Source of the DNA: an uncultured bacterium
GTDB taxonomy: Bacteria; Spirochaetota; Spirochaetia; Sphaerochaetales; Sphaerochaetaceae
DNA: 20,196 nucleotides
Reading direction: 5' to 3'
NCBI GenBank assembly: GCA_905215015.1
Contig: CAJMOS010000051.1
Location: forward strand, 1-20,196
This document shows, in pieces, positions 8,957-15,401 of this stretch. The notes under the pieces were generated by a model, which was given only the letters and a program-made list of their open reading frames with translations, made no database searches and had not been told where the DNA came from. Each line of letters begins with the position of its first letter. Within the stretch, counting starts at the first letter, position 1. Made by a program: the position numbers and the translations under genes.

Positions 8957-9781
8957 TTAGTAGTCGATGCGCACCGAACTTCTCACCCGGTTGCAATATT
9001 CGGTGGGTGAAGTCCCTGCATGCTGGCGGAAGAATTTGGAGAAGTATTGGATGGAGTCAAAGCCGAGGTTCCACGCAATCTCGGAGAGGGAGAGGTCTGT
9101 GTGCTCCATCAGCCGCTTGGCCTGCTCGAAGCGCAGCTGGTTGACATACTGGATCGCGCTGATGCCGAATGCCTTCTTGATGGTGCGGTACAGGTAGTCC
9201 TGGTTGTATCCGCATCCCTTGGCTAGGTCGACAATCGAGAAGTTGGTGTTGATATGGCGGAAGATGTATTCGTTGGCCGCCTGGATGGCCGGGCTGGCGC
9301 AGGTGGCGGACTCCGGGAACTTCAACTGGTTCTGCTCGTTTGCCGAGGTGACGTTGGAACAGTAGCGCATCATCACTGTCAGACTCTCGATGAGCAGCGC
9401 GTCGCACATGATCTTGTATCCTGAGGCTTGGCGGAGCCCTTCATCGACGATACGGCTGAACAGGTCGAACAGCTGCTTGTCCTTGGCGGTGAAGAAGCAA
9501 TCGATGCGGGACAGGATGTCGAGCATCTCGGGATCCTGGGTGGAGAATTTGACTTCCAGCGTTTTCAGTCCTTCTCTTCCGGCCTGGAAGCGATGGCTCG
9601 CGCTTTGGGGGATAAAGACAACGTCTCCTTCCTTTACCGCATAGTGGGTGTCGTTGACGACGATGTTGGCCGTTCCGCCATAGATGAGCTGGACCTGGTA
9701 ATCCTTGTCATGGTGGTGGGGTCCAACCCCTCCGTTGGCCCGATAATGGAACCGGGCGGAAAAGGTGATGTTGCAGTTCAT
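8957..9781 (-). CDS. AraC-family transcriptional regulator with cupin sensing domain
   Basis: From ATG 9781 the protein has 274 residues. An AGGA ribosome site about 8 nt upstream favours this start over longer in-frame extensions. Residues 1-90 form a cupin (GPHHHDKDYQVQLIY and KEGDVVFIPQSASH), the usual sugar-sensing half. The C-terminal ~100 residues hold two helix-turn-helix motifs: SIVDLAKGCGYNQDYLYRTIKK, then LSLSEIAWNLGFDSIQYFSKFFRQHAGTSPTEY, the AraC signature. It lies upstream of the FG-GAP propeller gene on the same strand, 130 bp apart, and probably activates it in response to a plant-type oligosaccharide. The ligand itself is inference. Confidence 0.88.
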   Translation of the reverse strand: MNCNITFSARFHYRANGGVGPHHHDKDYQVQLIYGGTANIVVNDTHYAVKEGDVVFIPQSASHRFQAGREGLKTLEVKFSTQDPEMLDILSRIDCFFTAKDKQLFDLFSRIVDEGLRQASGYKIMCDALLIESLTVMMRYCSNVTSANEQNQLKFPESATCASPAIQAANEYIFRHINTNFSIVDLAKGCGYNQDYLYRTIKKAFGISAIQYVNQLRFEQAKRLMEHTDLSLSEIAWNLGFDSIQYFSKFFRQHAGTSPTEYCNRVRSSVRIDY

Positions 9782-9877
9782 TGTAGTTTTCCTTTGCAGG
9801 TATGCTACCACGGAGTTGTGTTTATTGCTAGAACTATATTCTATATCAGACAATGAGAGATAGTGTTTGTGGATACG

Positions 9878-9930
9878 AACTTGCACGACTCTGAAATTTT
9901 TTGACAATATTGCATAACAAAATGCAAGTT
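9878..9930. promoter_or_regulatory. Nested inverted repeats upstream of araC
   Basis: AACTTGCA (9878-9885) is the exact reverse complement of TGCAAGTT (9923-9930). Nested in the right half is TTGCAT (9910-9915) facing ATGCAA (9922-9927). A perfect TTGACA (9901-9906) lies between them, but no good -10 sits 17 bp away. The layout suggests an operator cluster in the divergent region between araC and the nagB-family gene. Confidence 0.35.
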
Positions 9931-9947
9931 TAATAGTTAATTCCTCT

Positions 9948-10324
9948 TTGTGTCCGCAATTTTATGTTGTATAGGTACGAAAAAAAGAAAACTTAGCGTT
10001 CGTAAAGGGAAAAAACTGCCATTTTCTGTGGAAAACTGCGGACTCGTACGCGCGCGGGCGCGCTCATTTCACTACGAGGATATCCGATTGATGAAGGGTT
10101 CCGCCTAGGTATTGTTGGTGGCAATGGACGGTTCTTGGAGTTGCAGATACACAAGAAAGAGCTCGTTGGGAGCTCTTTCCCAGGCGGCCCGGAGCTTTTG
10201 TCGCGAACCCAAAGCCATGGGGATGGGCTTCCTGCAGGCGTCTCGGCAGTCCAGGCTAAGGTCCGGGCCATGGTCGCGGCGGAATCTTGCGCGTTCGCGC
10301 ATTCCCTTTTCCTGTCCGGGAGAA
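9948..10324. other. Long non-coding stretch upstream of the nagB-family gene
   Basis: No defensible gene. A weak plus-strand promoter may lie at TTGTGT (9948-9953), N16, TATAGG (9970-9975). Inverted repeats occur at TACGAA/TTCGTA (9976-10004) and CTCGTA/TACGAG (10043-10078). A perfect 10-bp hairpin GAAAGAGCTC-gttgg-GAGCTCTTTC lies at 10155-10179 and has no T-tract on the plus strand. The sequence remains open in the nagB frame from 10135, but that extension does not look like NagB. Confidence 0.4.
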
Positions 10325-10353
10325 TTGACCCTCGGGAAGGAACCAAGTATCTT
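10325..10353 (+). promoter_or_regulatory. Sigma70-type promoter of the nagB-family gene
   Basis: TTGACC (10325-10330), a 17-nt spacer and TATCTT (10348-10353) give a strong match. Transcription would start near 10360, at the GAGGGG ribosome site (10360-10365), leaving a leader of only about 12 nt. This supports ATG 10372 as the start. Confidence 0.6.
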
Positions 10354-10371
10354 CTCGGTGAGGGGTGTTCC

Positions 10372-11124
10372 ATGCGGGTGATTCTGAGTGATGACAAGAT
10401 TAGTATGGCACAGGCCGCTGCCCAGACCGGGGCAAGGAAGATCAATGAGGCTATCGCAGCCCAGGGCTGTGCGACCATCGCGGTCACGACAGGGTTGAGC
10501 CAGGTCGATATGCTGGGCTTTTTGGTCAGGGAGGATGTTGACTGGAGCAAGGTCACCGCGTTCCAGCTTGATGATTTCATCGGACTGCCGAGCGAACATC
10601 CTTCCAGTACCCGTAGCTTTCTCAAGCGGAATTTCCTCAGCAAGGTTCCTTCTCTTGGCGCCTTCCATGCGATTGAAGGTACCGCCGCGGATATTCCCGC
10701 GGAGCTGGCCCGTCTGAACGGGCTGATGGCCGGAAAGCGGCTGGACGTCGGTTTCATCTGCATCGGTGAGAACGGACACCTGGCCTTCAACGATCCTCCC
10801 GCCGATCTGAGGACCCATGACGCCTATATCCGCGTGCAGCTCAGCGAGCGGGGCCGCAAGCAACAGGTCAATGAGGGTTGGTTTCCTACCCTCGGAGAAG
10901 TTCCCCACGACGGAATTACGATGAGCGTCTGGGAGATGATCCAGAGCAAGAGCCTGATCGCCACCGTTCCGGGTGTCCGCAAGGCGCGGGGCGTGGCTAT
11001 GAGCCTGTTCGACGAGGTAAGTCCGGCGGCACCGTGCGCGACGCTTCGCTGGCATTCGGATTGCGACATCTTCCTCGACCGGCAGAGCGCGACGTTGGTC
11101 TATGGAGACCTCCGGACCAATTGA
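10372..11124 (+). CDS. Glucosamine-6-phosphate deaminase family protein (NagB-like)
   Basis: From ATG 10372 the protein is 250 aa, close to NagB (266 in E. coli), which converts glucosamine-6-phosphate to fructose-6-phosphate and ammonia. Landmarks are VTTGLSQ (phosphate loop, TGxS/T), QLDDFIGL (E. coli MDEYVGL, carrying D72) and CIGENGHLAFNDPPADL (E. coli GVGNDGHIAFNEP). In that last motif the catalytic Asp141 position is Asn and Glu148 is Asp, while the His is kept. This GENGHLAFNDPP variant is, to my knowledge, found in a distinct NagB-like branch, so the exact sugar phosphate is uncertain. A promoter and GAGGGG lie directly upstream. The YitT gene follows 9 bp later. Confidence 0.8.
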   Translation: MRVILSDDKISMAQAAAQTGARKINEAIAAQGCATIAVTTGLSQVDMLGFLVREDVDWSKVTAFQLDDFIGLPSEHPSSTRSFLKRNFLSKVPSLGAFHAIEGTAADIPAELARLNGLMAGKRLDVGFICIGENGHLAFNDPPADLRTHDAYIRVQLSERGRKQQVNEGWFPTLGEVPHDGITMSVWEMIQSKSLIATVPGVRKARGVAMSLFDEVSPAAPCATLRWHSDCDIFLDRQSATLVYGDLRTN

Positions 11125-11133
11125 CCTGAGCCT

Positions 11134-12024
11134 ATGAAACGGAAACTGGTCGATTTCTGCTACATCCTGTTCGGGACCATGCTGGGAGGAATCGGGGTTG
11201 CCTTGTTCACTGCGCCGGCGAAACTGGCCAGTGGCGGTGTCAACGGCATCGGCACCATCCTGCTCCACCTTTTCGGGTGGGACACCGGTATGGTCATGCT
11301 TGCCATCAACATTCCCCTGTTGTTCTGGGGAGTGCGGGTGTTCGGACGTATGTACGGGGTCAAGAGCGTCCTTGGTTCGGTCCTGCTTTCCCTGTGGGTC
11401 TCCTTTTTCGGCAAACTCTCCGGATACCGGAGCGTGCTTTCCGTGGGTGACCGCATGGACGTCCTGCTGGCTGCGGTGTTCGGGGGCGCGCTTCTGGGTG
11501 CCGGCATCGGCATAGTCATGAAAAGCGGGTCGAACACCGGTGGAACCGACATCGTCGCCCAGATCATGAACAAATACACGCCGCTTCCTATCGGAATCTG
11601 TGCCTTCATTCCCGATTGCCTGGTCATCCTTGCCGGGTTTGCCATCTTTGGTTTGGAACAGGCTTTGTTTGCCGTGCTTTCCCTGTATGTCTGCTCGACG
11701 GTGGAGAACTTCGTGGTGATGGACATCGGTACCCGGTATGGGAAGACGGCCTTCATTTTCAGCAACCAGTATGAGGAAATCGGAAGACGGATCGTGAACG
11801 AGCTCCATCATGGCGGAACGCTCTTCACCGGAGTGGGGATCTTCACGGGCAAAAGCAGGACCATGCTGATGGCGGTCGTGCCGAACCAGCAGATCCGCAA
11901 GCTCGAGGTCATCGTTCACGAGGCCGATCCGAAAGCCTTCATGATGGTAGTCGAGGCCTATCAGGTGCTGGGCGAGGGCTTCGTGCCGATCCAGCGCATC
12001 GTCGACGCCCAGAGCTTGAACTGA
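11134..12024 (+). CDS. YitT-family integral membrane protein with DUF2179 tail
   Basis: The 296-aa protein has five or six hydrophobic segments in its first ~190 residues. The first contains ILFGTMLGGIGVALF, and the family repeat GIGIVMKSGSNTGGTDIVAQIM follows near 125-146. The soluble C-terminal ~90 residues (GVGIFTGKSRTMLMAVV, KLEVIVHEADPKAFMMV) match the DUF2179 domain that ends YitT proteins. The biochemical role of the family is not established. It starts 9 bp after the nagB-like stop with only a weak ribosome site (TGAG), so it is probably coupled. Its TGA abuts the stop of the convergent thioredoxin gene with no gap. Confidence 0.88.
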   Translation: MKRKLVDFCYILFGTMLGGIGVALFTAPAKLASGGVNGIGTILLHLFGWDTGMVMLAINIPLLFWGVRVFGRMYGVKSVLGSVLLSLWVSFFGKLSGYRSVLSVGDRMDVLLAAVFGGALLGAGIGIVMKSGSNTGGTDIVAQIMNKYTPLPIGICAFIPDCLVILAGFAIFGLEQALFAVLSLYVCSTVENFVVMDIGTRYGKTAFIFSNQYEEIGRRIVNELHHGGTLFTGVGIFTGKSRTMLMAVVPNQQIRKLEVIVHEADPKAFMMVVEAYQVLGEGFVPIQRIVDAQSLN

Positions 12025-12339
12025 TTACTGCATGTCCAGGTATGCGAGCAGGCTTCCCCGTGGCCTGACTCCGACGGCCTCGCCAATCTGGTTGCCGTTT
12101 TTGTAGAAAAGCAGGGTGGGGATGGACTCGACGCCGAACTGGCCGGCCAGTTCCTCGTTCTCGTCCACATTGACCTTGCAGATCTTGATCTTGTCGCCCT
12201 CTGTTTTTTCCAGCTCTTCGAAAATCCTGGCCTGCATCTGGCACGGACCGCACCAGGTGGCCCAGAAATCGACGATTACCGGTTTGTCGCTTTCCAGCAC
12301 TTCTTGCCGGAATGTATCTTTCGTCTCGTTGACAATCAT
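12025..12339 (-). CDS. trxA: Thioredoxin
   Basis: A 104-aa cytoplasmic disulfide reductase. The active site is W29-C30-G-P-C33 in VIVDFWATWCGPCQMQAR. The cis-proline loop is ESIPTLLFYKNG, and the fold ends with VGVRPRGSLLAYL. ATG 12339 follows GAGAGGAAC on the minus strand and gives the normal thioredoxin length; upstream in-frame codons add nothing family-like. The gene ends exactly where the convergent YitT gene ends, and no terminator is visible between them. It diverges from the dipeptidase gene. Confidence 0.95.
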   Translation of the reverse strand: MIVNETKDTFRQEVLESDKPVIVDFWATWCGPCQMQARIFEELEKTEGDKIKICKVNVDENEELAGQFGVESIPTLLFYKNGNQIGEAVGVRPRGSLLAYLDMQ

Positions 12340-12361
12340 GGCATTGTTCCTCTCGTCACCC

Positions 12362-12390
12362 AACATACCCACAGCATGAAGGAGCGGCAA
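12362..12390 (-). promoter_or_regulatory. Promoter of the thioredoxin gene
   Basis: On the minus strand, TTGCCG (12390-12385), N17 and TATGTT (12367-12362). The start would be near 12355, 16 nt before ATG 12339. It is back-to-back with the dipeptidase promoter. Confidence 0.55.
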
Positions 12391-12396
12391 GTCCGC

Positions 12397-12425
12397 TTGT
12401 CTGCAAGAAGGGAAGGTGCCATACT
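12397..12425 (+). promoter_or_regulatory. Promoter of the dipeptidase gene, implying a leaderless transcript
   Basis: TTGTCT (12397-12402), N17 and CATACT (12420-12425). The expected start point, about 7 nt beyond the -10, falls on or next to the ATG at 12432. No Shine-Dalgarno sequence sits at a normal distance (GGGAAGG is about 14 nt away and within the promoter spacer). Confidence 0.5.
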
Positions 12426-12431
12426 CTTGGC

Positions 12432-13361
12432 ATGGATACGATGATTGACCTTCACTGCGATACAATCTACCACGTGCTGGATGACCATAAGGACTTCGTG
12501 CGCAACGACCTTTCCGTCGATATCGAGAAACTGGAGGCGAACCACAAGAGCACCCAGTGCTTCGCCATGTTCGTGCATCTGGGTCGCCAGGAGAGCCCGT
12601 GGAAGCGGGTGAACGACCTGCATGACGAGTTCGTCAGGCAGATGGCGCTGCACAAGGATAGGATCAGCCAGGTCCGCACCGCCCGTGAAATCCGTCAGAA
12701 CCAGAAATGCGGGGCGATCCTCACCACCGAGGAGGGAGGGATCCTTGAGGGTGATCTTGACAGGATTGCCACGCTCGCCAGCTGGGGCGTACGGAGCTTC
12801 ACCCTTACCTGGAACTTCGAGAACGAGCTTGCCTGGCCGAACAGCAAGGACCCGATTGTCATGGCGAAGGGGCTGAAGGAGAAGGGGATCGAGGCCGTCG
12901 GCCTGCTTGAGCGGAACCATGTCGTCGTCGATGTCTCGCACCTGAACGACGGCGGGTTCTGGGATGTGGTCAAGTACAGTACCAAGCCTTTCTGGGCGAG
13001 CCACAGCAATGCCAGGGCCGTTACCGGTGCCACCCGCAACATGAGCGACTCGATGATCCGGGCGCTCAGCGACAAGGGTGGGGTGATGGGGCTGAACTTC
13101 TGTCCTTCCTTCCTTTCCGATGACGGACTGCACGAGAGCCGTGTCGACGATATGGTACGCCACGTGCTCCATGAGCGCAATGTCGGGGGCAGCCAGGTGC
13201 TTGCCATCGGGACCGACTTCGATGGAATCGGAGGAACGCTCGAGCTGAAAAGCGTGGCCGAAATGGACCGCCTGCGCGATAGGCTGGCAAAGGCCGGTCT
13301 TTCCCAAAGCGAGCTGGATGCCATGTGGAGTGGCAACGCGCTCAGGGTCCTTTCCGCCTGA
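12432..13361 (+). CDS. M19-family (renal-dipeptidase-like) zinc dipeptidase
   Basis: Binuclear zinc peptidases of this family cleave dipeptides, including D-amino-acid dipeptides. In the 309-aa protein the expected ligands are all readable: H8 and D10 (DLHCDT), E101 (TTEEGG), H170 (DVSHLND), H191 (WASHSNARAV) and D262 (GTDFDGIGG). A closing SGNALRVL helix matches the family's GGN-LRV end. No signal peptide is present, so it is cytoplasmic. ATG 12432 is chosen over ATG 12441 because the promoter start point coincides with 12432. The gene would then be leaderless. The tRNA promoter follows about 45 bp after its stop. Confidence 0.92.
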   Translation: MDTMIDLHCDTIYHVLDDHKDFVRNDLSVDIEKLEANHKSTQCFAMFVHLGRQESPWKRVNDLHDEFVRQMALHKDRISQVRTAREIRQNQKCGAILTTEEGGILEGDLDRIATLASWGVRSFTLTWNFENELAWPNSKDPIVMAKGLKEKGIEAVGLLERNHVVVDVSHLNDGGFWDVVKYSTKPFWASHSNARAVTGATRNMSDSMIRALSDKGGVMGLNFCPSFLSDDGLHESRVDDMVRHVLHERNVGGSQVLAIGTDFDGIGGTLELKSVAEMDRLRDRLAKAGLSQSELDAMWSGNALRVLSA

Positions 13362-13390
13362 TTTCTCGTTTTAAGGAAAAGAAATGCAGG

Positions 13391-13428
13391 CATTATCCCG
13401 AAGAGGGTTGACACTATTCGGGATAATG
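13391..13428. promoter_or_regulatory. 12-bp perfect inverted repeat overlapping the initiator-tRNA promoter
   Basis: CATTATCCCGAA (13391-13402) and TTCGGGATAATG (13417-13428) are exact reverse complements separated by 14 nt. The loop holds the -35 hexamer (TTGACA, 13408-13413), and the right arm fills most of the promoter spacer. No T-run follows, so it is not a terminator for the dipeptidase gene. The arrangement looks like an operator, or an extruding cruciform, that could control transcription of the initiator tRNA. Confidence 0.55.
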
Positions 13429-13436
13429 GATAGTAT
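13408..13436 (+). promoter_or_regulatory. Strong sigma70-type promoter for tRNA-fMet
   Basis: TTGACA (13408-13413), N17 and TAGTAT (13431-13436). The -35 is exact consensus. Transcription would begin near 13443, about 9 nt before the mature tRNA 5' end. Confidence 0.8.
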
Positions 13437-13451
13437 GACGTTGCTATTCGA

Positions 13452-13524
13452 CGCAGGGTAGAGCAGTTGGCAGCTCGTCGGGCTCATAACCCGGAGGCCG
13501 TAGGTCCGAGTCCTACCCCTGCTA
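13452..13524 (+). tRNA. Initiator tRNA-fMet (anticodon CAT)
   Basis: A full cloverleaf folds. The acceptor is CGCAGGG with CCCTGCT, leaving position 1-72 as an unpaired C/T, the mark of bacterial initiators. The D stem is GAGC/GCTC with A11-T24. The anticodon stem carries the three G-C pairs around CTCATAA (anticodon 13485-13487), as in E. coli fMet. The T stem is GTAGG/CCTAC. The discriminator is A; CCA is not encoded (CTA follows). The T loop reads TCCGAGT, so position 55 is C instead of the near-universal T. A strong promoter lies upstream and a strong terminator downstream, so it is a single-gene transcription unit. Confidence 0.95.
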
Positions 13525-13529
13525 CTAAG

Positions 13530-13566
13530 ACTCCCGGTTCTTTTGAAAAGAGCCGGGAGTTTTCTT
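13530..13566 (+). terminator. Intrinsic terminator of tRNA-fMet
   Basis: ACTCCCGG (13530-13537) pairs with CCGGGAGT (13553-13560). Pairing continues through TTCTTTT against AAAAGAG to give an almost fully paired stem, followed by TTTCTT. On the minus strand the tail is weaker (CTTAG), so service to the AlbA_2 gene is only possible. Confidence 0.85.
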
Positions 13567-13643
13567 ATGTCTGGTCGTCCATCCAAATGGAACCCAGATG
13601 AATTTGTCCACCATCATCCCAAAGGGATTTCCTGCCAATCAGC

Positions 13644-14984
13644 TCAATCGAGTTTTGAGGAATGGTCTTGTACGACCCACACGCCGTTCTTGAATGAACC
13701 CTTTCTCTCAATGATCTTCTTCTTTTTGAGACCATCGAAATCGCGTTCGACAGTTGCTATGGAGACTCCTAGATGGTGGGAGATTTCGTTCATTGTTATT
13801 GAAGGGTTAAGCTTTATTTGTTTCACAATCTCGATTTCTCGCTGGCTTATTCCCTCATTTATTCCCTCATTTATTCCCTCATTTATTCCCTCATTTATTC
13901 CCTCATTTGTATTGTCTATAGGGAACACGACTTGGATGAAGTTGTCGGAGATTTTGAAAATGGACCGATTGTAGGCCTTCAATATTCTGCTCATTCCGGA
14001 ACCAAGTTGTTCTACCAGACCAAGGTCCTTGAACACCCGCATCAGTTCCCTATTCCTAGGGACACTCCTGCATGAGAAGAAATCTTCCTTGGTTTGTCCG
14101 AGGATGAGACCGCCGTAGGAGGTGATTTCAATCCTGTTTGAAAAAATCTCAAAGACTGGTGGAATCTCGCGCGTGAAATCGTTATGGACAACAGCGTTGA
14201 TGATTGCCTCACGTAACGCCACTGGGTCGACAAGGTTCTTCTCTTCCCTAACAGTGCTCGTGATTCTCGCCTTCGTCGTGTTTTCCACCTGGAACCGTTG
14301 CAGAATGCTGTAGGTTGCCTTTACGATGGAGCAGTATCCGTATTCGTCATTTTCCAGGAGGTCGACTTTGTCGGTTCCTGCATATTTCGCTACTTTCATG
14401 GAAACAGCATTTTCGTCGGCCAGGAGATAGCCGACGTAATTGAATTTTCCGTCCTCTGCATATAACTCCAGGCTTTTGAGAAATTGGTCGTTTAACTCGA
14501 ATCTTTTTTGCTGGTAGTAGATCATCAATTGGGCGAATTCCAAATCTTGCCGGGGGGATTTGATGTTTCTGAGTGTTGTATGGATTCGTCTTGAGTAGAG
14601 AGCGTCTATCATGGCCGTTGGCATGGGGAGGGTCGAGGTCCCAACTCTCTTGTAGCAACCGGATGGGGACATCCCGTTTCGTTTGATGTAGTAGGGTTTT
14701 TCAAGTCCGCTGGAAACAAGGACTTTGATCACCTGTTTTCCATCGATTTCTTCTGTGACAATATCAAATAACCCCAAGGTGCTAGGCGAGATATTGTCCT
14801 TGATTCTATCGGATATTTTCAATTGGAGGGAGTCGATGTCCTTCAGACCGACCGGCTTCCCATTATCGTCGAGACCGACGTACAAAATACCTCCCTCGTG
14901 GTTATTGAGGAACGCCACAATCTCTTTCTCGAACTTGTCGTTCAATTCTGATTTGAATTCTATCCTGTTGGTTTCCTGTAACAT
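13644..14984 (-). CDS. AlbA_2/Schlafen-type ATP-binding protein with C-terminal winged helix
   Basis: From ATG 14984 (446 aa, GGAG 5 nt upstream) the N-terminal ~120 residues match the AlbA_2/SLFN domain: ETNRIEFKSEL, EIVAFLNNHEGGILYVGLDDNGKPVG, and KRNGMSPSGCYKRVGTST. A GHKL-type ATP-binding segment follows (LREAIINAVVHNDF, then EQLGSGMSRILKAY). After five tandem NEGI units there is a winged helix (PSITMNEISHHLGVSIATVERDFDGLKKKKIIERKG). Such proteins (COG2865) are usually called predicted regulators. Some belong to defence or mobile islands. The gene is clearly more AT-rich than its neighbours, sits alone beside a tRNA, and is flanked by sequence without clear genes, all signs of acquisition. 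The function is unproven. Confidence 0.82.
   Translation of the reverse strand: MLQETNRIEFKSELNDKFEKEIVAFLNNHEGGILYVGLDDNGKPVGLKDIDSLQLKISDRIKDNISPSTLGLFDIVTEEIDGKQVIKVLVSSGLEKPYYIKRNGMSPSGCYKRVGTSTLPMPTAMIDALYSRRIHTTLRNIKSPRQDLEFAQLMIYYQQKRFELNDQFLKSLELYAEDGKFNYVGYLLADENAVSMKVAKYAGTDKVDLLENDEYGYCSIVKATYSILQRFQVENTTKARITSTVREEKNLVDPVALREAIINAVVHNDFTREIPPVFEIFSNRIEITSYGGLILGQTKEDFFSCRSVPRNRELMRVFKDLGLVEQLGSGMSRILKAYNRSIFKISDNFIQVVFPIDNTNEGINEGINEGINEGINEGISQREIEIVKQIKLNPSITMNEISHHLGVSIATVERDFDGLKKKKIIERKGSFKNGVWVVQDHSSKLD
13849..13908 (+). repeat. Five perfect tandem copies of a 12-bp unit
   Basis: ATTCCCTCATTT is repeated five times without error from 13849 to 13908. On the minus strand each unit encodes Asn-Glu-Gly-Ile, forming a linker between the ATPase part and the winged helix of the AlbA_2 protein. 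Slippage would change linker length by 4 residues without shifting frame. Confidence 0.97.
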
Positions 14985-15364
14985 CATGTCTCCAGAAAAA
15001 GTATACGGTATTTTTTCTCCAAACAACAGAGACATATCAGGAAACAGCATCTATATGCCAGAAGGAGGGGATGAAAAGTCGTCGAGGAGCTGTCTTGCCT
15101 TCATGGCGGGACTTTGCATCATCTCCTTTGGTTTCGTCCTTGGCTTTGCCCTCTTTGTCCAGGGTCATCCTGTATGCATCTGATTTGCAGAGGAGGAAAC
15201 TAGGTTCTTGGTTTCCTGGAACAAAACCCATGAAGAGAGGGTGGGGATGCGGTGGTTCCCTGTCTCTTTGGTGGTAGGCGTTGCTAACCTGTTGCGAGGG
15301 AACACCTTGTGCATCTTTTAGATAAAGCGTTTCAAACCAAAAAGTTGGACGTATCGAACTTTAC
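14985..15364. other. Gene-poor stretch between the AlbA_2 gene and the feo operon
   Basis: No gene that I can support. On the minus strand a frame stays open from about 15359 to a TGA at 15039, but its first ATG is at 15231. The resulting 64 residues (MGFVPGNQEPSFLL and onward) match nothing I know. It may be a remnant. The stretch probably marks the boundary of the acquired islet. Confidence 0.4.
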
Positions 15365-15370
15365 TTGACA
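15365..15370 (+). promoter_or_regulatory. -35 element of the feo promoter (tentative)
   Basis: A perfect TTGACA lies 6 bp before the first operator-like palindrome. The best -10 choices at 17-18 bp (CTAACT, TAACTT, 15388-15394) are poor and lie inside the palindrome. TATATG (15371-15376) with TTGGAC upstream is an alternative. The exact start point is unresolved. Confidence 0.35.
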
Positions 15371-15375
15371 TATAT

Positions 15376-15393
15376 GGTTAGTGTTTGCTAACT
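15376..15393. promoter_or_regulatory. Operator-like palindrome 1 upstream of feoA
   Basis: GGTTAGTGTTTGCTAACT contains the inverted repeat GTTAG-N6-CTAAC. It resembles DtxR/IdeR-type boxes in its TTAG/CTAA arms. A second copy follows 26 bp downstream, and a DtxR-family repressor is encoded at 18634-19008, so iron-dependent repression of feo is the natural reading. Confidence 0.65.
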
Positions 15394-15401
15394 TTTTAAA
15401 T

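Noticed and set aside
10135..10371. N-terminal extension of the nagB-like gene
   Set aside because: In frame but without NagB similarity; a promoter and ribosome site lie just before ATG 10372.
10105..11919. 604-codon open frame on the minus strand across the nagB-like and yitT genes
   Set aside because: It spans two well-supported genes on the other strand and looks like reverse-frame shadow.
13849..13908. CRISPR-like array
   Set aside because: Units are 12 bp, contiguous and without spacers; they encode an in-frame protein linker.
13567..13974. Plus-strand frame starting MSGRPSKWNPDEF after the tRNA terminator
   Set aside because: The first residues look protein-like, but there is no ribosome site and most of it is antisense to the AlbA_2 gene. 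At most a remnant.
15037..15231. 64-aa minus-strand frame (MGFVPGNQEPSF...)
   Set aside because: The frame is open further upstream without a start, has no recognisable domain and no ribosome site; kept only as a possible remnant.
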